Shown here: piece after piece, positions 11,834 to 24,800 of the stretch | Numbering within the stretch: position 1 is the first letter of the stretch | Layout of the letters: every line of letters starts with the position of its first letter | DNA from: Ophiura sarsii | Taxonomy: Eukaryota > Echinodermata > Ophiuroidea > Amphilepidida > Ophiuridae | Assembly: GCA_035610835.1 (NCBI GenBank) | Contig: CM069459.1 | Location: 30,726,366 to 30,790,365, forward strand | Direction of reading: 5' to 3' | Length of the DNA stretch: 64,000 nucleotides | Position numbers and translations under genes: made by a program | Notes under the pieces: generated by a model | What the model was told of the DNA's origin: nothing | Databases searched by the model: none | The model's input: only the letters and a program-made list of their open reading frames with translations

Positions 11834-14119
11834 TATCCTCCGTGTAAGACATTCAGAAGTTTGACTAGTAGACGGAGAGCCGCTATTGTTCCTATCGGAA
11901 CAAATTGACAGTCAATCTGGTTATCATATTGAATTAGCCAATACCCTGGTCTTAAGTGCACCTAGAGCGGTGGGTCAGAGGTCAACGACCTTTTTTGCGC
12001 CTCTATTTCACCTACATTCAAGTGACTGGATAGGGCAGAGAACGTGATATTCAACATTTCTCATAGTAGCATATCATCTTAAAGCTGATCGTAGTCCCAA
12101 CACGTTGGTATGTAAAAACATTGACATTATCAAATTTCGCCAACATAGCTAAAAAAATTGAGAAGACACCGATTTTTTGGATGAAAATGTCCCCTGGTTA
12201 CGTAACCAATCATAATAATGAGTTGTGACTTTTCCAGAAACTGTCTCACATATCTCACTGTCATGTGTCAAAATAACAACAAAGTACCTATTCTAATAAT
12301 GAGTTTATGAATGTTCAAAATCAATAATTATGTTTTCTATTTTAACGCAAATTAACACCTCAAAATGCAAACAGTGCACTCTCCCAATCATCCTTCATTC
12401 GTCTCAGCACAGGAAACAACGATATGCTCCAGATTTCTAGCCAGAATATATTGACCTTGACTTTTGTGTATACTTTTCAATATTAGGAATTATCTTTCTG
12501 TTCAATGGCAGATTGTGACGTCAGGGGTCAACATAATTTTTACACACATAACGGGTCTTGAGTGCGAGTTGATATCGGAATGCTATGGTAGAAATTAATT
12601 TTTGAGATTGGATGTAGATTGTTTTGTTTTTGTTTGCTTTATTGACATATGGTACTAATTTCTGATTTGCTGTCAAGGTTTGGTCATGACGACGCAAATT
12701 TTACCTTTAATTTGTTTTAGCAATAAGCAGCAACAGTTCAATATGAGGAGCAGGGTGCAGTTTCGGTGGTGACACAACTGGCAACATTAGTCTTGCCCCA
12801 TAGTCTCAGCTTAGATGGTGCCGAGATTTGGTCATGGATTGCGTTAATCTGGATTGCCAGTATTTCTGGGGTCCATACATACAGTCCAGTGGGCACAAAT
12901 TGGTTGGTACAATTGGTATCTAACGTTGGATGATGGTTGCCTGAAAGGTGAATATGAAAGTTTTTTTAACGCCACAATACAGCGTTGGTGTGACGTCCAC
13001 ATTCAATGTTGTGCAGACGTTAAACAAATTGAATCAACATAAAAATGTGATTGAAAATGTGTTGATTTCTTCCTAAAATGTATATACATGTGAATTATCG
13101 CTTAGTAACCAGGGAATGGTGGTGTGGGGCGGGGATGATCTGCAGGGTCATGGTTCTTTGATGTTTATGTTCTTGCTCAATGTATTTGCATTTACATAGT
13201 GAGCAATTACTTCCCTTTCCTGTAACCAGTGAGAAAATATGCTTATATGCATATATGTGTGGTGGCATGGGAAAACCCTTCACATGGTCATTTTCTAGCA
13301 ACTTGGTTTTTATCTGTGGCAGAGAGCTCCATACTTTACTGAGTATAGAACTGTTTACATTTTTCAGAAATTCCATCTAGAACTACAGTTATAGTATTTT
13401 AAAGTCGGCAAGTTTAAACGCAACATTAAAAATTGAAACTGGCAATTTAAAGGTGTACATACAAAATTTTAAATAATAAAATATTTTATAATAATAAAAC
13501 TACATTGTTATATCACACAGAATAGCTTGTCATATGAAAAGAACTTTTGATATGAACCTAGTTTTTTGCGATGTTATTAACAATTGTAAGTTCTTCACTT
13601 TCAAAATCTTTACAATGCATTGTAGGAATTCACAAGTGGTTACCATGGTAACAATGACATTATACCCAAACATAGCATTTTACACATAACATTTGATAAA
13701 CAAGGTTCAGAAAAGTACTAAAATAAACTTAACATCTGGAATTTTGCATAAAAAAACTCCTGGAGACTAAAGTTCAAGGTATAATCTGTATCTTGGGACC
13801 AAAGTTGGAAAATTGACTTGGAACTTATTTGTTAGGAATGTTTTGGTATGACCCAGATATCTCAATATTAACACTAGCGACTTCCGACGGGTTTTCCCAT
13901 ACCACCACACATATCTTCTAGACGACCAAAACACTATTTTGTTATGCTGCTGGTTATTTCTGCCCATCTCTGTACAGTCTGCAGGTTGCATCAAGTTTCT
14001 CAATGTAAGTGATTGGTAAGGTGTACATTGTAAATTCTCTTACCTGTGTCATTGTGCCATTACAACGGTATAATTAACAACACCAAGAAGTACACCATTG
14101 TGGAAACATTAGAGGCAAA
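11834..14119. other. Gene-free stretch with weak repeats
   Basis: No supportable exon. A phrase around GTGTGGTGGCATGGGAAAACC (about 13256) recurs inverted near 13890-13910, hinting at a decayed inverted-repeat element, but the arms do not extend cleanly. Confidence 0.4.
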
Positions 14120-14597
14120 GTTGTAGAGAGCATGTGTGGTGTAGTGGATAGCATGCCGGTCTCACGATGCAAAGGTCGTGAGTTCTAGCCCCGCTACAGC
14201 CAACTTGTTTGTATCCTTGGGCAAGGTACTTGGTGTCAATTGCTTCGTCGACCCAAGCGAGATTGGGGAGCTGTTAGGGGATATTACAATCTAAGTGCTG
14301 ATACTGTGTGCGCCGTATCGGTAGCCTGGTAAATGAAGCGAAATGCATTGTGACGATTTCCTAATGGCAGCAAATAACAGTGGTTCGGAAGTCACGTATA
14401 AATGGTGGTCCCGTGCATCGGAAGAGCAATACCCGAGCATGTTAAAAGGTTACAGACTCTTTCGTAAAGAGTAGGGGATCATCCCGGTCTGTATCTGGTC
14501 ACACATCTAACGGACCCCAATGGAAATAAGCTAATAAGCTTATTGGGTTATCCAGGGTCGTAGGACCCAAATTATATCAAATCAAATCAAATCAAAG
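14120..14597 (+). repeat. tRNA-derived SINE with (ATCAA)n tail
   Basis: The 5' head (about 14131-14205) looks like a tRNA: A-box region TGGTGTAGTGGATAGCATG and B-box-like GAGTTCTAGCC. A non-tRNA body follows, ending in a short ATCAA-repeat tail. This is the standard layout of a Pol III-transcribed SINE moved by LINE machinery. Confidence 0.7.
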
Positions 14598-14974
14598 GTT
14601 AAACCAAGCACAGTCTTCATAAGTTTGATGCCTATCTTATCTAATTCCCACGTACATTTGGAGGAGATGTCAGAGTCATCATGGAGAAACTTGTGCTCAT
14701 TGCAGGGTCGCCCATTTAATATATTACAGGTACAAAGCTCCTACAATCAAAGACCCAGATGGATCCTCTCTCGGTGATCATGTAGGTTCATATATTAGCA
14801 AGAGCCCAGATCAGAAACGAAACGCAGACTTCAATACCTGCCTCTTCTATTACCCATTCAAGACTGCTTTGCTACAATTCCTATCTGTGGGGTGGCAATA
14901 GGGATATATATGCAGACATACTGAAGAGTCGCATTATGGTGTCGGAACACAATGTTTCAAATACATGGTAGAAG

Positions 14975-15420
14975 ACAGGAAAATGTCAACAACAGAAGTC
15001 CAAGAATTGGCATGTAACCATTTGGAGCCGGATACCCGTGTTTTCTTTCATGCACGGTACTGCTCAAAGCGTATGCAATGATATCCTAACATCACGAACC
15101 GCGCAAGTGACATGGACACGGTCTTCACTCTGCTTTGGTACCATGCAAATCTTCTCTCTGCTTCCTTGTCTATGGATGTTGTAGGATTATCGTCCAATGA
15201 CACCCGAAGGACTGACAGTCAGTTTGCGAAGACCATTGATGTCTGTTCAGCATTGCCCGGATTTCCCGCGTTCACGGGTTCAGATCAGATTATATGATGG
15301 CATTTCTTACCAAATGAAAGGCTAGACCATTTGACGTGATGGTAAAGAGTGACGAATTTACTGAAGCATTTGGGCTAGTTGGAAAATGTGATAACTTTGC
15401 AACTTTTCTTACAATAACAA
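14975..15420 (+). pseudogene. Remnant of transposon-encoded protein with EADTR / ALPGFHAFTG motifs
   Basis: One frame from about 14990 reads EVQELACNHLEPDTRVFFHA, then a stop. A second frame from 15112 reads MDTVFTLLWYHANLLSAS and later CSALPGFPAFTGSD. These match, in order, the conserved EADTR, DTDVF and LPGFHAFTGCD motifs of a large family of uncharacterised proteins found with animal mobile elements. Frameshifts, stops and the changes EADTR to EPDTR and GCD to GSD show it is dead. Family assignment is from memory of motif order only. Confidence 0.55.
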
Positions 15421-15984
15421 TGTATTTCATACAACTGTACAACTGTGCACAGACTTAACAAAAGTCTATTAATATATTTGCCCAGCCATGCACGCAAACA
15501 ATAGAAGCAATCTTCAAGGACATGCTCACGCTAAGGGACCAATGCTTTAAAATGCGCGCTACAAGAAATGCCGTTCAGCAGTGTGCAGTGTGCAGTCAAG
15601 GGTTTAAGCATAATGGTGTATGTTACTTTAGGTGACCGTGTGCTGACATGCAAGCCTGTATACAGGTACCACCATAAGGCCTGTAGTAAGTCTAAATAGT
15701 CAAGGCCATAAAAGCAAGTAGTCAGTAGCTGGTTGGATTAGCGTGTATGGATAATCAAGTATTGACCAAACCGAAATGAGGTTTAATAAAAAATGTAACA
15801 ATGCTAATAATCATACAAAGACAACACAGAGAACTTTAAAACAAAGCTATTTTGATTATATATGATACACATACTAAGGATTGAAATTTTCATGGTTGTA
15901 CAACACTCAGGAGGCACCATATTTACAATTCAATGTTTGGAAATTTATGCTCTGTTGCACTGTGGTCTATTGCAGCAACATCAT

Positions 15985-16130
15985 ATCTCATAGTAACGGA
16001 TGAGATCAAGTTCCAGACCCTAAAGAAAATTGTTCAGAGGGACCTTCAAAGAAACTACTGGAAATACATTGAGAGCATCATCACTCCACAAGACTCTAAC
16101 CTAACACCTTACAGCACAGTCAATAGTTAG
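15985..16130 (+). pseudogene. Non-LTR retrotransposon fragment (endonuclease-RT linker)
   Basis: The frame reads EIKFQTLKKIVQRDLQRNY, then WKYIESIITPQDSNLTPYS. In CR1/L2-type elements this linker directly precedes the W-x-F-I-K-x-K-K segment, which here begins at 16734. The 600-bp gap between the two is probably an insertion, or the two are separate fragments. Confidence 0.5.
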
Positions 16131-16733
16131 GTCACCCAAGTCCTATATGAAAGCTATGAAGATTGTTAAACGGGGTCAGTCGTCACAAACATGCACAAAC
16201 ACAATAGCCAAACGACCTTGCTATTGTCATGCTATTGTCAACACTCCCTACACAGAGGTCTGCAGTGCAAATCTGTACGATTTTCGCCATGTAATGTCAA
16301 TGACAGATTTCATTCCGTGGTATAAAGCTATGAGGTTTCCGTGGTCTTCGCTATCTCCAAGCAGATAGAGCAATACGTACACGGACTTTTTTGTAGACGA
16401 GGGTTCATTTCATGATTTGGTGAGGTTTAGAATGAGTTAGGATTCCTGTAATTTTGAAGACCACGGATTTTTAAAACGTGAATTTTCCGGCATTGTACGA
16501 CATAAATTTGGTCACCAAACGTGTTTAAAACTATACATTTTACTGTTCTGCAGATGTTATTGACCCTCCTCTATAATTCTACATGATTTTTAACACGTTT
16601 CTTAGTTTTTGAGATGCCCAAATAGACCATTTCCCGAAGCTATTTCTAGCAAATATTGCAGTCATTATGACTCCATTGTTTTCTTGCGTATAACAAAATA
16701 TGACATGCAGCGTGAACTCCCTACTGGCTGAGC

Positions 16734-18977
16734 ATGAATAGATTATGGACGTTCATAAAGCACAAAAAGGCCGACTACAATGGTGTGTCTCCTCTGAAAG
16801 TTGATGGTAGACTGATAACTGAAGCCAGACAAAAAGCTACAGCCCTAAATCAAAAGTTCCAGTCTGTGTTTACTCTGGAAACTACCTTTGACGGAACCCC
16901 ATCACCTACAAAAGTGCCTCCCATGTTAAATACCAACATCACTGTGCCCGCGGCGTCCTGAAACTTCTGAAGGATTTAAACCCCTCCAAAGCATCTGGTC
17001 CTGACAACATAAATCCAAGAGTCCTGAAAGAACTGAGTGATATAATAGCAGAGCCTCTTGCTACTATCTTCAGGAAGTCACTAAGTGAAGGAAAAGTCCC
17101 CAAAGACTGGAAAAACACTCAAACGTAACACCAATCTTCAAGAAAGGCCAGAAATAGGATCCTGCCAACTACCGCCCAATTAGCCTCACATGCATAGCAT
17201 CCAAACTTATGGAGCACATAATGTGCAGTAACATCATAAATCATGCCAGCCAGCATAACATATACTGTCGCCAACATGGTTTCCGCAACAAACATGACAA
17301 AAGATCCTGCGAAACCCAGCTTTTGGAATTCGCCCATGACATCGTAAACAACATGCAAAATAGCTTCCAAACTGATGTCTTCGTGCTAGATTTCTCCAAA
17401 GCTTTCGACAAAGTTGGTCACCAAAGACCCATCGAAAAGCTACGTTGGCATGGAATTAACGGTAAAGCAAATTGCAGTAGTTGTGGCTGGTGTCACCTCA
17501 AATCGTAGCCATCCCTGGTGTACCACAAAGATCGGTATTAGGACCTGGCTTGTTCCTTTATTACATAAATGACACCGCTGAAGGTTTAACATCAACTGCC
17601 AGACTCTTCGCAAATGCCACAATGATCTAATGTACATGTCAATGAGAGGAGCGTGTACCAGTTACTCCAACAATATCTTGATACCCTCCCAATATGGGAG
17701 AAGACTTGGATGGTGGAATTTCCCCCGGATAAGTGCGAAATAATCAACAGCACTCGCAAAAGAAACATCACACACTATCCATATACCCTTCATGAGCATC
17801 ATCTCAAGCATGTAGATCAGGCTAAATATCTCGGAGTAGCTAGCGACCTCAGATGGAACAAGCACATAGACAAGATCACAAATAAGGCAAATAATACTCT
17901 CAACTTCCTTCGTCGAAACATCAACGTTCAAAATCACCAACTCAAAGCCCAAGCATATAAATCACTTGTCAGACCCGTCCTGGAGTACAGCAGCCCTGTT
18001 GGGGATCCTCCATCAGCTGTCCTGTCCAACTAATTGGAGAAAATACAAAGGAGAGCTGCCAGGTTTACCCTTAACAACTTCAGGAGAACAAGCAGCGTTG
18101 GAACCATGATGTAACAACTTTCATGGCCCACCCTGCATGGAAGACAGACGGCGACAAGCTAGACTGACCATGCTCTGTAAAGTTCACCACAACTTAGGGA
18201 GCAGTTCCATTTGTACGCGATAAAAATTGCGAGAATGTTCCGGGCCCCGATGAGTTTTTTTTATCGCGAACAGTTGCGAGAAGCAAAGGATTATTTATCG
18301 ATAGCGTATTACCGCTTGTTTAAATATAACGAAAGATAAGTGGTCGGTATGTAAATAGAGCTTCGGGCTATTTATTCTAGTTGTAAGGTACAAATTCAGC
18401 ATTTCATGTTTTTAGAGATAATGTTATTGATTATGGATGTTTAACGTAAATTGTATTATCCTCGTGTGTTTGCTAAACAATGTCCCGCTCTATTTGCTAA
18501 ACATACCCCAGGGTATGGCAGATGTCTATTTTATCGGGGCCTGATGACTATTTTATCGCGAATCAACTTGAAAAACATCGGGTCCAAAACATATCAGGCC
18601 CCGATACAGTCGCGATAAATTTATCGCGTATAAATGGAACTGCTCCCTTAGTTGCCGTCGATGCCACCAAATACCTGACTCGCAAAAAACACACCACACC
18701 AACCAGAACAGAAAACTCCCAGGCCTATTGCATCCCACATTCAACCAGAGACTACCATAGACTGTCCTTCTTTCCACGTACAGTCCGAGAGTGGAACAAT
18801 CTTCCAGATTCAACTGTCCTGGCCAAATCCCCACAGTCTTTAAAGACAGCAATTTAAAATAACTAAATTACTGATAGTTTGCATCGCGCCCCCCCCCCCC
18901 CCCCCCCCAACAAGTGCTTTAGTCTTCAATTTCAACCTCTATGAAGTTTGCACCTGAAACCGGAAGAAGAAGAAGGG
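16734..18977 (+). pseudogene. CR1/L2-like non-LTR reverse transcriptase, decayed
   Basis: Successive frames give the expected order of a LINE ORF2. LWTFIKHKKADYNGVSPL lies near 16740. SKASGPDNINPRVLKELSD is near 16985. NYRPISLTCIASKLMEHI is near 17170. The motif-A block DVFVLDFSKAFDKV is near 17375, and a GVPQRSVLGP block near 17520. The catalytic FADD block is altered to FANA near 17610. The thumb region KYLGVASDLRWNKHI lies near 17825, and the C-terminal FFPRTVREWNNLP near 18770. At least three frameshifts or stops break it, and a MITE (18197-18647) splits the C-terminal region. The 3' end has a C-run and a GGAAGAAGAAGAAGGG tail near 18960, typical of this group. Inactive. Confidence 0.85.
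18197..18647. mobile_element. TTA-flanked MITE inserted in the LINE remnant
   Basis: The inverted ends are GGGAGCAGTTCCATTT and its reverse complement, flanked by TTA at 18194-18196 and 18648-18650. Removing the element and one TTA joins HHNL to VAVDATKYLTR in the reverse-transcriptase frame, so the insertion point is exact. The TTA duplication and GGG start fit the PIF/Harbinger group (inference). The interior repeats ATCGCG and CGGGGCC. Confidence 0.85.
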
Positions 18978-19040
18978 ATGGGATATATAACAACAGTTTG
19001 AGAAAAGACGCCAAGGTGACAATTCAAATATTGTTTAGGC

Positions 19041-19286
19041 TTAACACTTTCCACGCGGCTATTATTTTTACCATTATACAAAACAGATTTTTCATAAACC
19101 TCTCCCAAATCTCATAATCTATCTCAAGAATTACTTAACCAATACTATGAATGTTTGTACTTATTTCAATGCATTTCTCACGGTGATTCCAAATATGGTC
19201 ATAAAATTCAATAATGTTGACATTTTTTAAACATTTTGTGAAATTTTGGAATGTCGTCTGCAGCCGCCTGCCGCGTGGAAAGTGTG
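19041..19286. mobile_element. AACACTTTCC-family MITE, copy 3
   Basis: Starts TTAACACTTTCCACGCGGC and ends GCCGCGTGGAAAGTGT. The interior is nearly the same as in 6246-6487. Confidence 0.75.
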
Positions 19287-20420
19287 AAATAAACCAAATT
19301 AATACGCACATTCACTTATGCGATTGATGTAACATTATTTTTGAAGTTATATAGACATCTACTTAACCCTGTTTTAAGTAACACCTAAACTCTAACCCAT
19401 TAGTTTGATGAACAGCAAGTACGTCTTTTAAAATCTATACTTAACGCATGGGAACGAGAGTGACGTTTTATTTATGCATTTTTAAAAGTGCATGACAGTG
19501 CAAACGACTATACGGGTTTTTGTGTTGCGCGATTTTCATCCGAGACGAGCATAGTTTCAATAGAAAGGACCCACTTCACCATCCATACCTTCATTATCTA
19601 TGCCTACACCAATTAGGATAAACAGCATCTATCTGGTCAAAGAAAACTACTTCTTTTTTAATTTCGTGTTTTTAACTTGTCAATTTTAATCAAATTTCTT
19701 TCATTTTTTATTTCTCTTCTCCCCCTTGTTTCCCATTTAAAGGATCAAAATAGCGCGAGGTGTCTGCATCATTTTACAGAGAGGTGAGTTAAGCCAATGC
19801 AACCATTTTGTTCTTGGCCTAATATGCCTAGAATGAATTGCTAAACTTGAAGTTGGTGACTGCAATAATAAACACGAAACATTATTGAAACTTTTTAAAG
19901 GAAATGACTGACGCAAGATTATTATTATAGCACACCCACGCGCACAGATTAAAACCCTGGGAATTTCCTTTGCATTGTTTCTCTCATCATTATCTTGATA
20001 AAAATCCGCGGCCTGATATTACTTCGTCTTTTGGTTTTGGTTTTGGTTTCGCCGAGCTGTACAGTGCACCAGCATTTATATAGCACAGTTTGCCATTGCT
20101 ACCGGTACATCTAGGAGTAATGTTGAACTTATTAATCAATTACGCAATGATACCAGATAAAAAAAACCAGGATACGCTTCTTATTCAACTGCTGTATCAC
20201 TATCATAACAAACTCAGCTATTCGTATTAACTCCTGTTTATACCAAGGAGCAAGGATACCTTCAAATTAAGTTTCTTACCGGGGTTTCTTATTCCACGGT
20301 TCCGGTTGAAACTCCAGGGAATTATATAAGTATGATTCCCTTTCATTCATCTGCTAGTTATGCCACAAGTGAACTACGAACTGAGCATGTTGTTCAAATG
20401 ATGCTCATGCCATCAGGATC

Positions 20421-21640
20421 AGCGAACTACAAAGTGAGTTTCTCATTTAACGAGCGTGTACCAGTAAACTACAAATTGAGTTCCTCATTTAACATAGCGT
20501 GTACCAGTGAACTACAAATTGAGTTTCTCATTTAACATATCGTGTACCAGTGAACTACAAAGTGAGTTTCTCATTTAACTAACTACAAATTGAGTTTCTC
20601 ATTTAACATATCGTGTACCAGTGAACTACAAATTGAGTTTCTCATTTAACTAGCGTGTACCAGTGAACTATAAAGTGAGTTTCTCATTTAACTAGCGTGT
20701 ACCAGTGAACTACAAAGTGAGTTTCTCATTTAACTACCATGTACCAGTGAACTACAAAGTGAGTTTCTCATTTAACTAGCGTGTACCAGTGAACTACAAA
20801 GTGAGTTTCTCATTTAACTACCATGTACCAGTGAACTACAAAGTGAGTTTCTCATTTAACTAGCGTGTACCAGTGAACTACAAATTGAGTTTCTCATTTA
20901 ACTAGTTTGTACCAGTGAACTACTAAGTAAGTTTCTCATTTAACTAGCGTGAACCAGTGAACTACAAAGTGAATTTCTCATTTAACTAGCGTGTACCAGT
21001 GAACTACAAAGTTAATTTCTCATTTAACTAGCGTGTACCAGTGAACTACAAAGTGAGTTTCTCATTTAACTAGCGTGTACCAGTGAACTACAAATTGAGT
21101 TTCTCATTTAACTAGCGTGTACCAGTGAACTACAAAGCAAGTTTCTCATTTAACTAGCGTGTACCAGTAAACTACAAATTGAGTTTCTCATTTAACTAGC
21201 GTGTCCCAACGAACTACAAATTGAGTTTCTCATTTAACTTCTGTGTACACCACTACCAGTGAACTACAAATAAAGCTATACAAGTTAACTACAAATTAAG
21301 CTTCTCATTTAATTTCTGTGTACACCAATACCAGTGAACTACAAATTAAGGTTCTCATTTAACGTCTGTGCACACCGCTACCAGTGAACTATACATTGAG
21401 TTTCTCATTTACCTACTGTGTACGCCACTACCAGTGAACTACAAATTATGCTTCTTATTTTAAAGTACTGTGTACACACTACCAGTGAACTACAAATTAA
21501 GCTTTTCATTTAATTACTGTGTATACCACTACCAATGAACTACAAGTTAAGCTTCTTATTTAACTACTGTGTACACCACTTACAAGTGACTACAAATTAA
21601 GCTTCTCATTTTATTTTTTTGGTACACCACTATTACGTGT
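20421..21640 (+). repeat. 42-bp satellite array upstream of receptor 1
   Basis: Unit: GTACCAGTGAACTACAAAGT followed by GAGTTTCTCATTTAACTAGC and GT, 42 bp. About 19 units run from 20460 to 21245. They then pass into longer, looser units carrying CTGTGTACACCACTACCAGT up to about 21640. A homologous array at 32110-33545 precedes receptor 2. There are no unique spacers, so this is a satellite, not a CRISPR. It ends about 250 bp before the receptor start codon. Confidence 0.95.
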
Positions 21641-21892
21641 ACTGTAAAGTGACACATGCTGTTTACCACCAACAAACCACAAACTGAGCTTCTAATTAAT
21701 GTTTATGCCACCAGGAGTTTTTATTTCATTCTACTATTAGTTCATACCACAATTAAACTACCAACTAAAAGTTTGTTAATCGTTTCGCTGCGACAGTATA
21801 CAACCGGTAAATTCAGTTCTTGGACTTACAACTTCCAATAGAGCGTAATATCCTATTCAATCAACACATCACATTCTTAACTAATTACTACT

Positions 21893-24800
21893 ATGATGCA
21901 AAGTAATATGTTTCACTTTGTTAGGTGTGTAGTGGTTCCACTTTTCCTCCAATTGAGACTGGTATGGGCCGTTGGTGGACTGGAGAAAGGGACTGTTTGT
22001 CCTTATCAGTCTATAACATTGGAAGTCACTACAACTGTCACCCTGAATACCACCTTTGACAATGACTGTACATTCCAGGTGTTATCACCTGTTGGTACCG
22101 CGATTAAGTTGTCTGTTTCAAAGACAGACTCATGGTCCTTATACCACCACTTTATCGTAATACAACCAAATAGTACCATCAACAACTGCACTGGTATCAC
22201 TGGTTTTACAAATCAACCAGACCATTGTAGAGATGTGTCATTCCTGAGTGATCATCTGGAATTCAACATCAAAGCATCTGCGACATTGACATTATCATTG
22301 TTTACCGTGAATCCATCACAGCCAGCCATCAATAATAACGTCCCATTGTTGCAATTTAAATGCAACCTATACATCTCACAGGCAAGCCTATGTCATACCC
22401 TCCAGGAATTTGACAGACTGCACTATCTCAACCACGAGAACAGAAGTTATGGTGACTTAATGCAGCAACATCCTTCACTAATCGATCCAGACTTCCAACG
22501 TATCAACAACAAGGCTGCATTTGACTTTTTACCATCAACTATTGATGATATATCTACAACAGAGCTACCTCCATGCATCCCGGGATGTGTATGTACCCTG
22601 GAATTCCAACAATACCATATTGATTGTCCTGACACCTCAAAAAGCGAGCGCACTCTACTCATCTACAGTCAAGATACCATTCTCGGGGTTTCAGTGTTTG
22701 ATTGTTCCGGAAGACAACTTGGTACAATAGGAGCCAGCAGTTTTACCAACCTTGATGTTGATTTACTACTGCTTGACTATAATAATCTACAAAGCATTGA
22801 AGAAGGAACATTCACGGGACTAGACTCTCTCCAAGTGTTAGACCTATCTCACAATAAGTTGATGTTCTTATACCAAGGTGTATTCTTAGGCCTAAATAAT
22901 TTGAAACAGCTTACGCTCACTGGGAATATGTTGAGCACACTAACAGAGGGATGTTTTCAAGGTATGTCTCATTTACAAGTTTTAATTCTTAATCAGAATG
23001 AAATCACTGAGATTCCACTGGGAGTATTTCAAGATGTAAACAATATACAATTATTGTCTCTGAAAGAAAACAACATTATGTCATTGAAACAAGGGATGCT
23101 TTGGGGCCTCACTAATGATTTGTTTAAATTAGTCCTCAGTCAAAACAGTTTTGTTTCATTAGAGCCAGGCACCTTTATTAACCTTGTTAATTTAACTGAA
23201 TTGTCCCTATATGGCAATAGGTTAACTGAACTCCCTACAGGTATTTTAGATGGTTTAAACCAACTATCTATCCTGACTTTGGCTGACAACAGAATTGAAA
23301 TTTTAGAAGCAGATGTATTCACAGACCTTGTTGCATTGGAAGTATTACAAATTCATAGAAACAGGTTATCCCATATGCATGTAAATACATTCAAAGGATT
23401 GCATGGTTTACCTAAATTATGGCTCAATAACAACTTTCTTGTATCGTTAGAGCCAGGCATCTTTAATGACCTTGTAAACTTGTCAGAGTTGTACCTGTAT
23501 GATAATGTTTTAACTGAACTCCCAACAGATATATTTCATGGGTTAAACAAACTATCTATCCTGACATTGGTCGACAACAACATTGAAATAATAGAAGCAA
23601 GCACATTTCATGACCTTGTAAACTTGACCGAATTGTACCTCTCTGGTAATATGTTAACTGAACTCCCAATAGGTATATTCCATGGTTTATCCCGATTATC
23701 AATCCTGACATTGTATGACAACAGAATTGAAAAACTAAAAGCTGGTGTATTCAAAAACCTTGTTGCTTTGGAAGCATTACAAATCTCTCAAAACAAGATA
23801 CATTCATTACAGCCAGGCATCTTTAAGGACCTTGTAAACTTGAAAGAGTTGTACCTGTATGATAATATGTTAACTGAACCGCCAATAGATCTATTTCTCG
23901 GTTTAAATCAATTATCTATTTTGGTATTGTTTGACAACAACATTGAACTAATGGAAGCAAACACATTTTATGACCTTGTAAACTTGACCAAGTTGTACCT
24001 GTCTGGTAATACGTTAACTGAACTACCAACAAATATATTTCAAGGGTTAAATAAACTATCTATCCTACTTTTGAACAACAACAACATTGAAATAATAGAA
24101 GCAAACATGTTTCATGACCTTGTAAACTTAACCGAGTTGTACCTGTCTGTTAATACGTTAACTGAACTCCCAAAATATATATTTCATGGGTTAAATGAAC
24201 TGTCTATCCTGACATTGGACGACAACAACATTGAATTGATGGAAGCGAACACATTTCATGACCTTGTAAACCTCAAAATCTTGCAATTGTCTGGTAATAT
24301 GTTAACTAAACTTCCAACAGATATATTTCATGGGTTAAATGAACTATCTATTCTGACATTGTTCGACAACAACATTGAACTAATGGAAGCAAACACATTT
24401 CATGACCTTGTAAACCTCAAAAACTTGCAATTGTTTGGTAATATGTTAACTGAACTTCCAACAGATCTATTTCAGGGGTTAAATAAACTATCTATCCTGA
24501 CATTGTTTGACAACAACATTGAAATAATAGTAGCAAGCATATTTCATGACCTTGTAAACCTCAAAAACCTGCGATTGTCTGGTAATATGTTAACCAAACT
24601 TCCAACAGATATATTTCATGGGTTAAATAAACTATCTATCCTGACATTGTACGACAACAACATTGAACTAATTGAAGCAAACACATTTCATGACCTTGTA
24701 AACCTCGAAAACCTGCAATTGTCTGGTAATATGTTCACCAAACTTCCAACAGATATATTTCATGGGTTAAAACAACTCTCTATGCTGACGTTGAACGACA

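Noticed and set aside
13095..14003. Possible inverted-repeat element from a shared GTGGTGG-CATGGGAAAACC phrase
   Set aside because: The match is limited to about 30 bp and does not extend into arms.
20421..21640. Regular direct repeats that could look like a CRISPR array
   Set aside because: The 42-bp units are contiguous with no unique spacers, and the context is a spliced eukaryotic genome.
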